From JBLNDJ01 sp050261515 (GTDB lineage: Bacteria; Acidobacteriota; Terriglobia; Bryobacterales; Bryobacteraceae): a stretch of 64,000 bases of DNA. Both the position numbers and the translations under genes were made by a program. Shown here piece by piece: positions 23,783 to 32,909 of the stretch. Below the pieces are notes generated by a model that was not told the DNA's origin, searched no databases, and saw only the letters and a list, made by a program, of their open reading frames with translations. The stretch spans positions 1 through 64,000 of the forward strand of contig JBLNDJ010000006.1 of NCBI GenBank assembly GCA_050261515.1, given 5' to 3'. Positions within the stretch are counted from its first letter, which is position 1, and every line of letters begins with the position of its first letter.

Positions 23783-25084
23783 ATGACAACTCCCATGAAG
23801 ATCTTCGACGGCCGCCTTCGCTGGGTTCTTATCTTCTGGATCTTCGTCATGAGCGCCGTGGCGTACCTCGACCGGGTGAATTTCTCGATCGCGGCGCCGG
23901 CGGTCCAGAAGGAATTCGGCCTCTCGGACGTGCAACTCGGCTGGGTGTTCAGCGCGTTCGCCATCGGATACGCCCTGTTCCAGGCGCCGGGCGGGCGGCT
24001 TGCCGACCGCTTCGGCCCGCGCCGGATCATCGTGGTGGGCGTCATCTGGTGGGGCATCTTCACCACGGCGACCGCGCTCGTGCCTCCCGGCTTCAGCATG
24101 GCCATCGCGGCGCTGATGGCGATACGGTTCATCCTGGGGCTCGGCGAGGCGGTCGTCTACCCGGCCTCGAACCGCCTCGTCGCGAAGTGGATTCCCTCGT
24201 CCGAGCGCGGCGTCGCCAACGGGCTGATCTTTATGGGCGTCGGCGCGGGCGCAGGCATCACGCCGCCGCTGATCACGTTCATCCTCGTGAACTGGGGATG
24301 GCACTGGTCGTTCTACATCAGCGCGTTGATCGGTCTGGCCGCGGGCGCGGTCTGGTTCCTGCTCGCGCGCGACGCTCCGCAGAATCATCCCTGGATCGCG
24401 AAGTCCGAACTCGCACACATCGAAGCCGGCCTGCCCACTCCGGTGAAGGAACTGGAGGCGGGCAAGGCGCTGCCGTTGAGCGCCATCCTCAAGAACCGGA
24501 ACATGCTTGCGATCGGGCTGAGCTACTTCGCCTACGGCTACATCGCGTACATCTTCTTCAGTTGGTTCTTCATCTACCTGAACAAGGTGCGCGGCCTCAA
24601 CCTGAAATCGAGCGCGCTCTATTCCATGCTGCCGTTCATCGCCATGGCGGTGTGTTCGCTGGCGGGCGGCTTCATCGCCGACGCTCTCACGAGGCGCTAC
24701 GGGAAGCGCATCGGGCGCAGCGGGTTCGCGGCGTTCGGCATCGCGCTCTCATCCGTGTTCATCGCACTGGCGACGCAGGTGGAGAGCGCCGAAGTGGCGA
24801 GCATCGTCCTGGCCGGAGGCGCCGGAGCGCTGTATCTCTCGCAAAGCGCCTTCTGGGCGGTGACGGCCGATATCGCGGGCCCCTCGGCCGGATTCGCGTC
24901 CGGCCTGATGAACATGAGCGGGCAGACCGGCAGCGTGGTGACGGCGTCGCTGACGCCCTGGATCGCAGTGCACTTCGGATGGACGGCCTCGTTCCTGGTG
25001 GCGGCGGCGCTCTGTGCGATCGGCGCGGCCGCGTGGCTGCTGGTCGATCCGAATGCCCGCATCGCCGCCAGGAAGAGTGCTTGA
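23783..25084 (+). CDS. MFS transporter, anion:cation symporter (sugar-acid type)
   Basis: 433 residues with twelve predicted membrane segments. The opening RWVLIFWIFVMSAVAYLDRVNFSIAAPAVQKEF is characteristic of the ACS family (hexuronate, galactonate, glucarate and phthalate transporters), as are GGRLADRFGPRR, LGLGEAVVYPASNRLVAKW and the late FASGLMNMSGQTGSV. An organic or sugar-acid substrate is therefore likely. An in-frame ATG at 23795 (MKIFDGRLRW) is an equally good start: an AATAAT sequence just before it would suit a leaderless message. It lies next to Gfo/Idh/MocA and exported sugar-type genes. Confidence 0.87.
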   Translation: MTTPMKIFDGRLRWVLIFWIFVMSAVAYLDRVNFSIAAPAVQKEFGLSDVQLGWVFSAFAIGYALFQAPGGRLADRFGPRRIIVVGVIWWGIFTTATALVPPGFSMAIAALMAIRFILGLGEAVVYPASNRLVAKWIPSSERGVANGLIFMGVGAGAGITPPLITFILVNWGWHWSFYISALIGLAAGAVWFLLARDAPQNHPWIAKSELAHIEAGLPTPVKELEAGKALPLSAILKNRNMLAIGLSYFAYGYIAYIFFSWFFIYLNKVRGLNLKSSALYSMLPFIAMAVCSLAGGFIADALTRRYGKRIGRSGFAAFGIALSSVFIALATQVESAEVASIVLAGGAGALYLSQSAFWAVTADIAGPSAGFASGLMNMSGQTGSVVTASLTPWIAVHFGWTASFLVAAALCAIGAAAWLLVDPNARIAARKSA

Positions 25085-25092
25085 AACCGCGG

Positions 25093-25263
25093 CTATTGCG
25101 GCGTCAGCGAGTGCCAGACGAACAGCCCGCAAACGACGAATGCGGGCATTAGGAATGCTCCCGGCTCCGGGTCGCGCGCGAGAAGACCGATCACGCAGAC
25201 AAGGGTCGCCAACCAGATGATGACCCACTGGGTTTTCGTCGGATACCACATGAAACCGGACAT
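25093..25263 (-). CDS. Small hypothetical membrane protein
   Basis: About 56 residues starting MSGFMWYPTKTQWVIIW, with two hydrophobic helices (QWVIIWLATLVCVIGLLA and AFLMPAFVVCGLFVW) separated by a short charged loop. Small proteins with this (W)YPTKTQW start are familiar from acidobacterial genomes but have no known function. Alternative starts exist at 25305 (70 residues) and 25251 (52 residues); a TAATAT on the minus strand would place a -10 just before the last. It ends 8 nt from the convergent MFS gene and lies upstream of the oxidoreductase region on the other side. Confidence 0.5.
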   Translation of the reverse strand: MSGFMWYPTKTQWVIIWLATLVCVIGLLARDPEPGAFLMPAFVVCGLFVWHSLTPQ

Positions 25264-25317
25264 ATTAGCATGGTCCGGCTCGTCCGCCGCTGAACGAAAT
25301 TTCACGCGCGCGCGGGG

Positions 25318-26619
25318 CTAAACCTCGAGCTTCCACGGGCTGCGATACTCGCGCTGGAGCAGCGGCTTCGCCTGCGGTTGCAGCACGGTCTGGTTCTGGT
25401 CGTCCCAGTCCAGCCGCAGCTTCGACCGGTACGCCAGGTTCCCCAGAATGCTCGCCGCCGAGGAACGGAAGCAGGTCTCGATGTCGCTGTTCGGCCGCTT
25501 GCGCGTGCGCACGCAATCGAGGAAGTTCGCCCAGTGCAGCGGGTGCGGATCGGAGACGCGCTTCATCTCGGAAGCCTGAAGGCCCGAGCCCGGCTCGGGC
25601 GTGATGCGGTACAACTGGCGGTCCACGTAAAGCGTGCCGCGCGTGCCGTGGAACGTTACGCCCATCAGTCGCGCCGTGGTCCCCTCGGTGTTGTTGCAGC
25701 GGTGCTCCCACGATCCGAGGAACCCGGGGTATTCGTAGCTCACCTGCAGCGTGTCCGGCGTTTCGGTGTCGTCCTTGAGCCAGAACTTGCCGCCGAGCGC
25801 GGTGATGGCCGTGGGCATCGGGTCGCCGAACGCCATCTGGAGAATGTCGATCATGTGCACGCCCGAATCCGTCACGTGGCCGCCGGCGTAATCCCAGAAG
25901 TAGCGGAAGTAGGAATACGCCTTCGGGTACACGCCGAAGCGGTTCGGGTTGAACGGGCGCGCGGGCGCGGGGCCGAGCCAGAGGTCCCAGTCGAGGCCGG
26001 AGGGCGGCGTCGCGTCGGCCGGATTGCCGATGCCCTCCTGCGGCATGTTGTTGTAGATCCACGAGCGGCAGAACGCGATCTTGCCGAGCTCGCCCGAGCG
26101 CACAATCTCGCACGCCTTCTGGAAGTGCGCGCCCGACCGCTGCCACGTGCCCGCCTGCACCACGCGCCCGTACTTGCGCGCCGCGGCGACCATCTTGACG
26201 CCTTCCTCGATCGCCACGCAGACCGGCTTTTCGACGTAGACGTCCTTGCCCGCTTTGCAGGCTTCAACGGTGATGTAGGGATGCCAGTGGTCCGGCGTCG
26301 AGATGCAGACGACGTCGATCGACTTGTCCGCCAGGATCTCGCGGAAATCCCTTAACTCTTTCGGCTGCTGCCCGGCGCGCCGCGCGATCGCGGCCGCGCG
26401 CTCCAGGTTCGGCTGATAGACGTCGCACACGGCCGCCGCCTGGACGCCGTTCTTGATCGCCGCCCCGAGGTTCTCCGACCCCATGACGCCCACGCCGACA
26501 AAAGCGGCGGAGATCTTGTCGTTGGCTCCGCGCACGCTGCGCGGGAAGATGGAAGTCGTCAGCGCCGCCGCGGCGGTGGTCTTCAAGAACTGCCTGCGCC
26601 CGCTCGTATTCATACCCAT
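25318..26619 (-). CDS. Tat-exported Gfo/Idh/MocA-family oxidoreductase
   Basis: 433 residues with a Tat signal (GRRQFLKTTAAAALTTSIFP), a Rossmann domain (AAFVGVGVMGSENLG), the CISTPDHWHPYITVEACKAGKDVYVEKPV segment with the conserved E-K-P lysine, and the C-terminal beta-sheet substrate domain (GGHVTDSGVHMIDILQMAF). The family oxidises or reduces sugars and inositols using tightly held NAD(P); exported members are common in Bacteroidota and Acidobacteriota, and some act in glycoside oxidation. AGGAGATAAGCT precedes the ATG. It starts 3 nt after the stop of the upstream gene, so the two form one unit. A second ATG lies two codons in. Confidence 0.88.
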   Translation of the reverse strand: MGMNTSGRRQFLKTTAAAALTTSIFPRSVRGANDKISAAFVGVGVMGSENLGAAIKNGVQAAAVCDVYQPNLERAAAIARRAGQQPKELRDFREILADKSIDVVCISTPDHWHPYITVEACKAGKDVYVEKPVCVAIEEGVKMVAAARKYGRVVQAGTWQRSGAHFQKACEIVRSGELGKIAFCRSWIYNNMPQEGIGNPADATPPSGLDWDLWLGPAPARPFNPNRFGVYPKAYSYFRYFWDYAGGHVTDSGVHMIDILQMAFGDPMPTAITALGGKFWLKDDTETPDTLQVSYEYPGFLGSWEHRCNNTEGTTARLMGVTFHGTRGTLYVDRQLYRITPEPGSGLQASEMKRVSDPHPLHWANFLDCVRTRKRPNSDIETCFRSSAASILGNLAYRSKLRLDWDDQNQTVLQPQAKPLLQREYRSPWKLEV

Positions 26620-26622
26620 AGC

Positions 26623-28296
26623 TTATCTCCTGTTCACCAGGTCTCCGAACGGTGCCAGCAGCTTGTATTTGCCGTACCAGGTCGTGTACATGATCCCGAC
26701 GGCGCCGGGCGTCTGGTCGAGCGACTCGAGCCAGCCCTGCGGGTTCGAGAGGTCGTCGGCATCGTAATACGCCGCGGCCAGCGTGTTCAGGCCGAGCTTC
26801 GAGAAATGCTCCAGGCTCTTGTCGCGCCGCTCGAAATACCAGCATGCGATCTGCATGTCCTTGGGCAGGTAGTTCCACGACCCGGTGTAGTCGCCATCCA
26901 CCAGGTAGTAGTCTCCGTGCGCGTTGTGGTTCGGGTCGAACATGTCGGACCACACGAAGATTTCGGCGGCCGGATTGCCCTTGCGGATCATGCCGTGCAG
27001 TTTCGTGGCGTACTGGCCCAGCCGCTCGGCCATGGAGATGTTGTGCCGCCGGCACGCTTCGCAGGTGCCGCCCATCCGTACCTCGTCGAGCGCCAGCAGG
27101 TAGGTCTTCGGCGCGAGATACTTTTCGATCAGCGGGAACTGGCGGCTCCAGATCTCCATCACCTTAGGCTCGGACATGCAGGCGGGCGTCTGGTCGCGGT
27201 AGATCGTCGCGCCGTGGTAGTAATCGACCCTCAGCCGCTCGCCCTCCCGGATGCGGCTGCCCGGGGCGAGCCGGATCGCCGGGCTCTCGTGGTCGAAGCG
27301 GAAGCTCAGCTTCGGGTCCGAAATGGGCGCATAGTCGCGGCCTTCCTCGTAAACCGTACCGTTCTTCTCGCCGCGCACACGCACCGGCGTCCCCTCGCGG
27401 CGCACCACATCCACCAACCCGACCTCCTCGATCCGCACGTCGTCGAGCCACAGCTTGCCGGACTTGCCTTCCTCGACCCCGATGCTCAGCGTGAGCCGGT
27501 CCGCGCCCCAGGAGTTGAACCCGGCGGTGACTTCATGCCACCCGGCGGTCGCCTTCAGCTCGGGCTCGAACCAACTGTAGTTGCGCTTCTTGTCGGGCGT
27601 GTAGGCCCGTATGCTGAACAGCGTCGCGGGCTCGGCGCCTTCGGTCCTGATCCACGCGCGCACGCGGTAGCTGCGGTAAGGCCTGACGGCGATCGACTGC
27701 TCGATGCGCGATGCGCCTTCGGGATTCGTGCCGAAATTCTCGAACCGCAGCGACGCCTTGCCGCTGTGCGCCACCTGCGTATCGATAAAGGTCAGCTTGC
27801 CGGGCGCGTCCTGCGACGTGTAGCCTGTCGCGGCGTCGCCCTTGTGGGTTTCGAAGGATCCATTGGCGAGCTTCGGCGGCGCATCGGACTGAAACCGCGC
27901 CTCGCCCTTCCGCGCCACGAACAGCGCGCCCTTTACCGGCAACCCTTCGGCCAGGTTGCGGTCGTGAGCAAGCAGCGCGCCGCCGTAGCCGACGTTGAAG
28001 CCGGTCGGGATGATCTCGATCCCGGCGCGGTCGCACTCGGCCTTCATCTGCTTGAGGCGCTCGAGGAACTCCGGGGGCTGTATGTCGATGCGGTCCAGCC
28101 CGCCGGCGTAGACCATGCCGTTCAGGCCATGTGCGGCCGCGGTCCGGATCAGATCGCGGATCTGGTCGAGATCGCGGTCCGAGCGGAGCGGGCGCGAGAC
28201 ATAGAACCAGCGCTTGGGGTAGACCTTCTTTGGTGCTTGCGCGGCCAGCGCGGCGCAGATCAACAGGCAGGCTGCTGCCAACTTTCGAATCTTCAT
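26623..28296 (-). CDS. Exported protein of unknown function with hydrolase-like barrel and an internal carbohydrate-binding-like domain
   Basis: 557 residues with a signal peptide (MKIRKLAAACLLICAALAAQA). Residues about 25-120 look like the start of a TIM barrel (DLIRTAAAHGLNGMVYAGGLDRI, IEIIPTGFNVGYGG). Residues about 145-310 resemble a CBM4/9-type jelly roll (LANGSFETHKGDAATGY, GKASLRFENFGTNPEG, LWLDDVRIEEV). The C-terminal part resumes the barrel with an acidic site (YLLALDEVRMGGTCEACRRHN, FVWSDMFDPNHNAHGDYY). A glycosidase is a fair guess, but I do not recognise a named family. An ATG at 28326 would put ten residues before the signal peptide and is rejected. Same operon as the oxidoreductase. 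Confidence 0.6.
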   Translation of the reverse strand: MKIRKLAAACLLICAALAAQAPKKVYPKRWFYVSRPLRSDRDLDQIRDLIRTAAAHGLNGMVYAGGLDRIDIQPPEFLERLKQMKAECDRAGIEIIPTGFNVGYGGALLAHDRNLAEGLPVKGALFVARKGEARFQSDAPPKLANGSFETHKGDAATGYTSQDAPGKLTFIDTQVAHSGKASLRFENFGTNPEGASRIEQSIAVRPYRSYRVRAWIRTEGAEPATLFSIRAYTPDKKRNYSWFEPELKATAGWHEVTAGFNSWGADRLTLSIGVEEGKSGKLWLDDVRIEEVGLVDVVRREGTPVRVRGEKNGTVYEEGRDYAPISDPKLSFRFDHESPAIRLAPGSRIREGERLRVDYYHGATIYRDQTPACMSEPKVMEIWSRQFPLIEKYLAPKTYLLALDEVRMGGTCEACRRHNISMAERLGQYATKLHGMIRKGNPAAEIFVWSDMFDPNHNAHGDYYLVDGDYTGSWNYLPKDMQIACWYFERRDKSLEHFSKLGLNTLAAAYYDADDLSNPQGWLESLDQTPGAVGIMYTTWYGKYKLLAPFGDLVNRR

Positions 28297-28446
28297 GGGC
28301 TCCTTTGACTCCGAACTACTCAGCATACTCGCAGCGCCGATTTCCGCAAGGCCCCGGATCGATTCTCTTCTTGCTTTTTTCCCGGATCCGCTTTAGGATT
28401 CCTCCAACAGTCGACTGGGCGAAGGGTCAAATTGGGTGAAGGGTGA

Positions 28447-28692
28447 ATGAGCAATCGAGACAGGATTGACCTCGTAGAGAAGACTCTGAGAGTCCTGGAA
28501 GCTCTGGCGGCGAGCAAGGAAGGCTGCACCGTCACGGCTCTGGCCGAGCAGCTCGGCCTGGTGAAGAGTTCCACATTCCGCATTCTCTACAGCCTCAAGG
28601 AGCACGGCTACGTCGAACAGGAGAGCGCCCGCCGCTCCTACCGGCTCAGCCGCAAAGTGGGCGCCCTGGCGCGCCGCCGCAGCACGCGTTAG
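28447..28692 (+). CDS. IclR-type winged-helix DNA-binding protein, HTH domain only
   Basis: 81 residues that correspond only to the N-terminal winged helix of IclR regulators: VEKTLRVLEALAASKEG, then CTVTALAEQLGLVKSSTFRILYSLKEHGYVEQESARRSYRLS. The usual effector-binding domain of about 170 residues is absent, and the DNA after the stop shows no frame that continues it. It is either a natural stand-alone HTH or a truncated gene. It lies divergent from the hydrolase-like/oxidoreductase pair, about 150 bp from that start, and upstream of the first TonB-dependent receptor, so either could be its target. Confidence 0.7.
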   Translation: MSNRDRIDLVEKTLRVLEALAASKEGCTVTALAEQLGLVKSSTFRILYSLKEHGYVEQESARRSYRLSRKVGALARRRSTR

Positions 28693-28833
28693 CCTCAGCC
28701 AATCAAACTCTTAGAGCGGGGCCGAAGCACCCGCGTGGGCCGAAGTGCGCCCTCCTGCGCCTTCCGAATCTGGAATCCCAATCTATGGATATCGAAAGCG
28801 AAAAAAAGCAATTTTAGGTTAAAGATCTTAAGG

Positions 28834-28863
28834 TTGACAAATTCTCGAAAGATAGGGTAACCT
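28834..28863 (+). promoter_or_regulatory. Possible promoter of the first TonB-dependent receptor
   Basis: TTGACA at 28834-28839, an 18-bp spacer and TAACCT at 28858-28863, about 100 bp before the ATG at 28966. It is followed by a small palindrome AACCCgGGGTT. The -35 is perfect but the -10 is poor. The 270-bp spacer between the HTH gene and the receptor shows no other feature. Confidence 0.35.
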
Positions 28864-28965
28864 CAACCCGGGGTTAGAACGCTCAGTTTGTTCTGATGAG
28901 CAGAACAAGAATGCGGGGGCGGGTTACCAGCCTTTGTTTTCCCCGCGCCAAAGCAAGGAGTGTGA

Positions 28966-31900
28966 ATGACAGTGAGTCCGCAGATGTTCTCTAAATGTTT
29001 CCGCGGATTGGGGCTAGCTCTGCTAATGCTTGCTGTGCTGGCAGTGCCTGCTTTCCCGCAGTCCAGCAACGGCAGCGTCCGCGGCACAGTACAGGACCAG
29101 ACCAAGGCCGTGATTCCCGGCGCCAATGTGACGCTGACGAACACCGCCACGAATATTGAATTCAAGACCACGTCGAACTCGGTCGGCATTTACGTGTTTC
29201 CGGCAGTCCCAGCCGGGCCGTACAAGCTGACCGTCGAGTACAGCGGAATGGCAAAGTTTGAAGGCACGCTGACGGTCCGGGTGCAGGAGTCCGCCACCGT
29301 CGATGTGACCCTCCAGACTGCCGCGACCACCACGACGATCACGGTTCAGGATGTGACGCCGCTGGTTGTTTCCGACAGCCAGTCGCTCGGCCACACGCTG
29401 GAGCGCGCCCGCATCGAGCAGTTGCCGATCAACGGCCGGCAGGTGATGAACCTGTTGAACACCGTTCCCGGCCTGACCTTCGATACCAACGGCGACCTCC
29501 GTACGATGGGCGCCCGCACGGGCACCCACGACGTCAGCCTGGACGGCGCAGCGTTGAGCGAGCCCGTCTACGGCGGCGGCACGGTTCGCCGGCAGCCCTC
29601 GCTGGAGTCGATTCAGGAGTTCAAGGTTGACGTCAATGCCGTTTCGGCGAAGTACGCCCGGCAGACCAACGTCGTCATGACCACCAAGGCCGGTGGAAAC
29701 GAAATCCACGGCTCGTTGTTCGAGACCAACCGCGACAACGGCTACGGTTGGGCCCGCAAGCGCGAAGACGGCAACACCGCCGCCAAGTTCATCCGCAACG
29801 AGTACGGCGGAACCATCGGCGGCCCGGTGTACATCCCGAAGGTCTACAACGGAAAGAACAAGACCTTCTTCTTCTTCTCGTATGAAGGCATGAAGCAGCG
29901 CTCCGGCCAGACCGGCAGGTGGCGTGTCCCGACCGAAGCGATGCGCAACGGCGATTTCACCGGGCTGGTGGACGCCAACGGCACCCTTCAGAAGATCTAC
30001 AATCCGTACGCGACCGCCGCGGACGGCTCGCGCCCGCAGTTTGCCTATAACGGCGTGGCCAACACGATCGATCCTTCGCTCCAGAGCCCGCTCTTCCAGT
30101 ACTGGAGCAGCGTGCTGCCGTTGCCGAACCAGCCGGGCATCAACCCGCTGGTCGGAAACAACTACTTTGGGCCGAAGCCCGATCTCACCGATGAATGGAC
30201 CTGGTCGGCGCGTTTCGACCAGCGCATCGGCGACAACGACCAGCTGTATGTCCGTATGACGGACAGCTCCTCCAACCGCTTCCGCGCGGCTCAGGGCGGC
30301 GTGCCGACTTCCGACAGCGCCGGAAACGCCCGCACCGACTTCTATCCGTCCAAGAGCCTGGCTGCCAACTGGACGCGCTCGTTCTCTCCGACGTTCTTCA
30401 ACGAGTTCATGTTCAGCGTGAGCCGCACCACGGGCGGCCTCTACGCCGGTACCGGCTTGGACCAGTGGGCAACCAAGCTGGGCCTGCCGAACCCGGGCAA
30501 CCAGGCCGGCTATCCGGTCGTCGGCAACTTCATTACCGGCAGCGGCAACTACTTCCAGCCGCCAAACGCGACGTCGCAGTGGTTCAACCACTTCATCCTC
30601 GACGACAACGCGACCAAGATCGTGGGCCGTCATGAAATCCAGTTCGGCGCGCACCTCCGCTACGGCCAGTTGACCTACCTGCCGCAGCAGCAGCGCTCGG
30701 CCGGCGCCGTCAACTTCTCCGCGCTCGGCACCGCGCTGTACGATCCGAATATTCCGAACCGTACCCGCGCCACCCTGAACACGGGCAGCGCGCTCGCGAG
30801 CGCCTATCTCGGCCTCGCCAACTACGAATACCGCGTCAACAAGGGCAGGTATTACCTGCGCCAGAACGAAGACGCGGCCTACATCCAGGACAACTTCAAA
30901 GTCACCCAGCGGTTGACCCTCATGGGCGGCCTGCGGTGGCAGTTCAGCCCGTACCCGAAGGACAAGTACGACATCTTCAGCGGCTTCGATCCCAAGAACA
31001 TGGCGATCGTGCTGGGCAACAGCCTGGAGAACTTCTATAAGCTCGGCGTCACCTCGCCCGCTTATATCAACTACCTGCAATCGAACGGCGCCAAGTTCGA
31101 GACGCCCGAGCAGGCCGGGCTTCCGAAGCGCCTGGTCAACAACAACTGGTTCGACATCGGCCCGCACGTCGGTTTCGCGTACCGCGCTCTGGATGGCAAG
31201 AAGTCCTTCGTCCTCCGCGGCGGTTATTCGATCAGCTACTTCCCGATCCCGCTGTGGGGCTGGAACGACAACATGCGGAACAACGCGCCGTTCACGGGCT
31301 TCTATGCAAACCCGTGGATGACCGCGCCGGCCTCTTCGCCGGACGGTATCCGCAACTACGGTTTGGTCAGCACGCCGCAGTGGATCGCCGGCAAGAACAG
31401 CACCAACGCTGTCACGCTGAACGACCTCAACCCCGGCAGCATCATCATCGGTGAGGACGCCTACAACGCGGCCTACTTCGATCCTGACCAGCCGAGCGCC
31501 CGCGTTCACGACTGGAACCTGACTCTCGAAAAAGAGCTCATGGCGAACACGGTCCTTCGCGTGGCCTATGTGGGCAACCACCTGAGCAATCAGGACGCCT
31601 ATGTGGACGTTAACCAGACGATTCCGGAATACGTCTGGTACAAAACGCTTGGCATTCCGCGTCCGGACAACGACCGTGCCTCGGCTGAAGTCCGGCCGTA
31701 CAGCACGAGCCCCTACGGCGAAGTCAAACGCTATACCAGAGACGGCTGGGGCAATGCCAACGGAGGCACGATCGAAATCGAGCGGCGCCTTTCGAAGGGC
31801 TATGGCTTCCAGTTCTTCTATCAACTGATCAACTCGGCTAAGGCCGGTGCACACGGCTGGTACGGCGATTCGGGTCTCGACCCGGTCAGCTCGTTCCTTC

Positions 31901-32712
31901 CGGGCACCGTCCCGACCAACGACTCCGAGCGCATGCGCCTGCTGATGTACGCGCGCGACTGGACGATTCCGAAGCACGAAGTGCGGTGGAACTGGATCGT
32001 CGAGCTTCCGTTCGGTAAGGGCAAGCCGGTTCTCCGGAATGCCTCGAAGCTCTTGGACGCGTTTGTCGGCGGATGGCAGGTCACCGGCATGGGCCGTATG
32101 CGCAGCAATTACTTCACGCTGCCTACGGACATCTGGCCGACCGGCAATCCGGTGGAATACTACGGCCACAAGTATCCGATTCAGGACTGCCGCAGCGGCT
32201 CCTGCATTCCCGGCTACCTCATGTGGAACGGGTACATCCCCGAGCACCTGATCAACCAGCCCAACGGCATCATGGGCGTGCCTGCCAACTACAAGCCGGC
32301 CGCAACTCCCCTGTGGCCGTATCCGGCTAACTACGCCAGCCTGCAGGGCGACGACCCGAATGCCTCCAACTACGATCCGAATTACGGATATTACGGCGGC
32401 AACACGGAGTTCGTAACCCTGAAGGACGGCACGATCCAGGAAGTGTGGAAAGACGGCGCCCAGTATAGCGGGACCCTTCATCCGTGGAGGAACCAGCCGG
32501 TCATGTCCACGCGTATCTGGAGCACCGATGCTGCCTTGTTCAAGACCTTCCGCATTGGTGAGCGGATGAACTTGAAGGTGCAAGGCGATTTCTTCAACGT
32601 GTTCAACACCCCGGGCAACGAATTCGCCCCGGGCAACGATGGAATCGTTCACACCGATTACAGCATGCAGGATGCGCGCCAGATTCAGTTGAGCGCGCGC
32701 TTCAGCTGGTAG
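28966..32712 (+). CDS. TonB-dependent receptor, Oar-like, with N-terminal carboxypeptidase-regulatory-like domain (paralogue 1)
   Basis: 1248 residues: an outer-membrane transporter probably taking up a large substrate, often an oligosaccharide. After a signal peptide (ends near VPAFPQ) comes a beta-sandwich of the carboxypeptidase-regulatory type (NGSVRGTVQDQTKAVIPGANVTLTNTATNIEF, residues about 33-115). A plug domain follows (RIEQLPINGRQVMNLLNTVPGL...VSLDGAALSEPVYGGGTV) and then a long barrel rich in aromatic strands. The last residues SARFSW end in tryptophan, as expected for outer-membrane insertion. CAAGGAGTGTGA gives a good Shine-Dalgarno. It is followed by a strong terminator, then by a close paralogue. 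Confidence 0.92.
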   Translation: MTVSPQMFSKCFRGLGLALLMLAVLAVPAFPQSSNGSVRGTVQDQTKAVIPGANVTLTNTATNIEFKTTSNSVGIYVFPAVPAGPYKLTVEYSGMAKFEGTLTVRVQESATVDVTLQTAATTTTITVQDVTPLVVSDSQSLGHTLERARIEQLPINGRQVMNLLNTVPGLTFDTNGDLRTMGARTGTHDVSLDGAALSEPVYGGGTVRRQPSLESIQEFKVDVNAVSAKYARQTNVVMTTKAGGNEIHGSLFETNRDNGYGWARKREDGNTAAKFIRNEYGGTIGGPVYIPKVYNGKNKTFFFFSYEGMKQRSGQTGRWRVPTEAMRNGDFTGLVDANGTLQKIYNPYATAADGSRPQFAYNGVANTIDPSLQSPLFQYWSSVLPLPNQPGINPLVGNNYFGPKPDLTDEWTWSARFDQRIGDNDQLYVRMTDSSSNRFRAAQGGVPTSDSAGNARTDFYPSKSLAANWTRSFSPTFFNEFMFSVSRTTGGLYAGTGLDQWATKLGLPNPGNQAGYPVVGNFITGSGNYFQPPNATSQWFNHFILDDNATKIVGRHEIQFGAHLRYGQLTYLPQQQRSAGAVNFSALGTALYDPNIPNRTRATLNTGSALASAYLGLANYEYRVNKGRYYLRQNEDAAYIQDNFKVTQRLTLMGGLRWQFSPYPKDKYDIFSGFDPKNMAIVLGNSLENFYKLGVTSPAYINYLQSNGAKFETPEQAGLPKRLVNNNWFDIGPHVGFAYRALDGKKSFVLRGGYSISYFPIPLWGWNDNMRNNAPFTGFYANPWMTAPASSPDGIRNYGLVSTPQWIAGKNSTNAVTLNDLNPGSIIIGEDAYNAAYFDPDQPSARVHDWNLTLEKELMANTVLRVAYVGNHLSNQDAYVDVNQTIPEYVWYKTLGIPRPDNDRASAEVRPYSTSPYGEVKRYTRDGWGNANGGTIEIERRLSKGYGFQFFYQLINSAKAGAHGWYGDSGLDPVSSFLPGTVPTNDSERMRLLMYARDWTIPKHEVRWNWIVELPFGKGKPVLRNASKLLDAFVGGWQVTGMGRMRSNYFTLPTDIWPTGNPVEYYGHKYPIQDCRSGSCIPGYLMWNGYIPEHLINQPNGIMGVPANYKPAATPLWPYPANYASLQGDDPNASNYDPNYGYYGGNTEFVTLKDGTIQEVWKDGAQYSGTLHPWRNQPVMSTRIWSTDAALFKTFRIGERMNLKVQGDFFNVFNTPGNEFAPGNDGIVHTDYSMQDARQIQLSARFSW

Positions 32713-32735
32713 TTGTTTCTGTAGTTGTTTCTTCC

Positions 32736-32770
32736 AAAGGGGCAGGCCGCAAAGCCTGCCCCTTTTCTTT
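32736..32770 (+). terminator. Rho-independent terminator after TonB-dependent receptor 1
   Basis: GGGGCAGGC (32739-32747), a six-base loop and GCCTGCCCC (32754-32762) form a nine-base-pair perfect stem followed by TTTTCTTT. It begins 24 nt after the receptor stop. Confidence 0.88.
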
Positions 32771-32821
32771 CCCGCCCCTCCTTTCCTACCCTTGTTTCTC
32801 TTGTTATCCACCATTCTTCGA

Positions 32822-32851
32822 TTGACAAAGCCACAAATGGATGTATATAAG
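32822..32851 (+). promoter_or_regulatory. Sigma-70-type promoter of TonB-dependent receptor 2
   Basis: TTGACA at 32822-32827 is followed by TATATA at 32844-32849 (16-bp spacer), or in register with TATAAG at 32846-32851 (18-bp spacer). It lies between the terminator of paralogue 1 and the ATG at 32910, so the two receptors are separately transcribed. GGAAAGGAGCTTCC is the Shine-Dalgarno. Confidence 0.65.
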
Positions 32852-32909
32852 CTATAAGCGGGAAAAGTAAGCTCTCGCGGGTGGGGAACGCGTTGGGAAA
32901 GGAGCTTCC

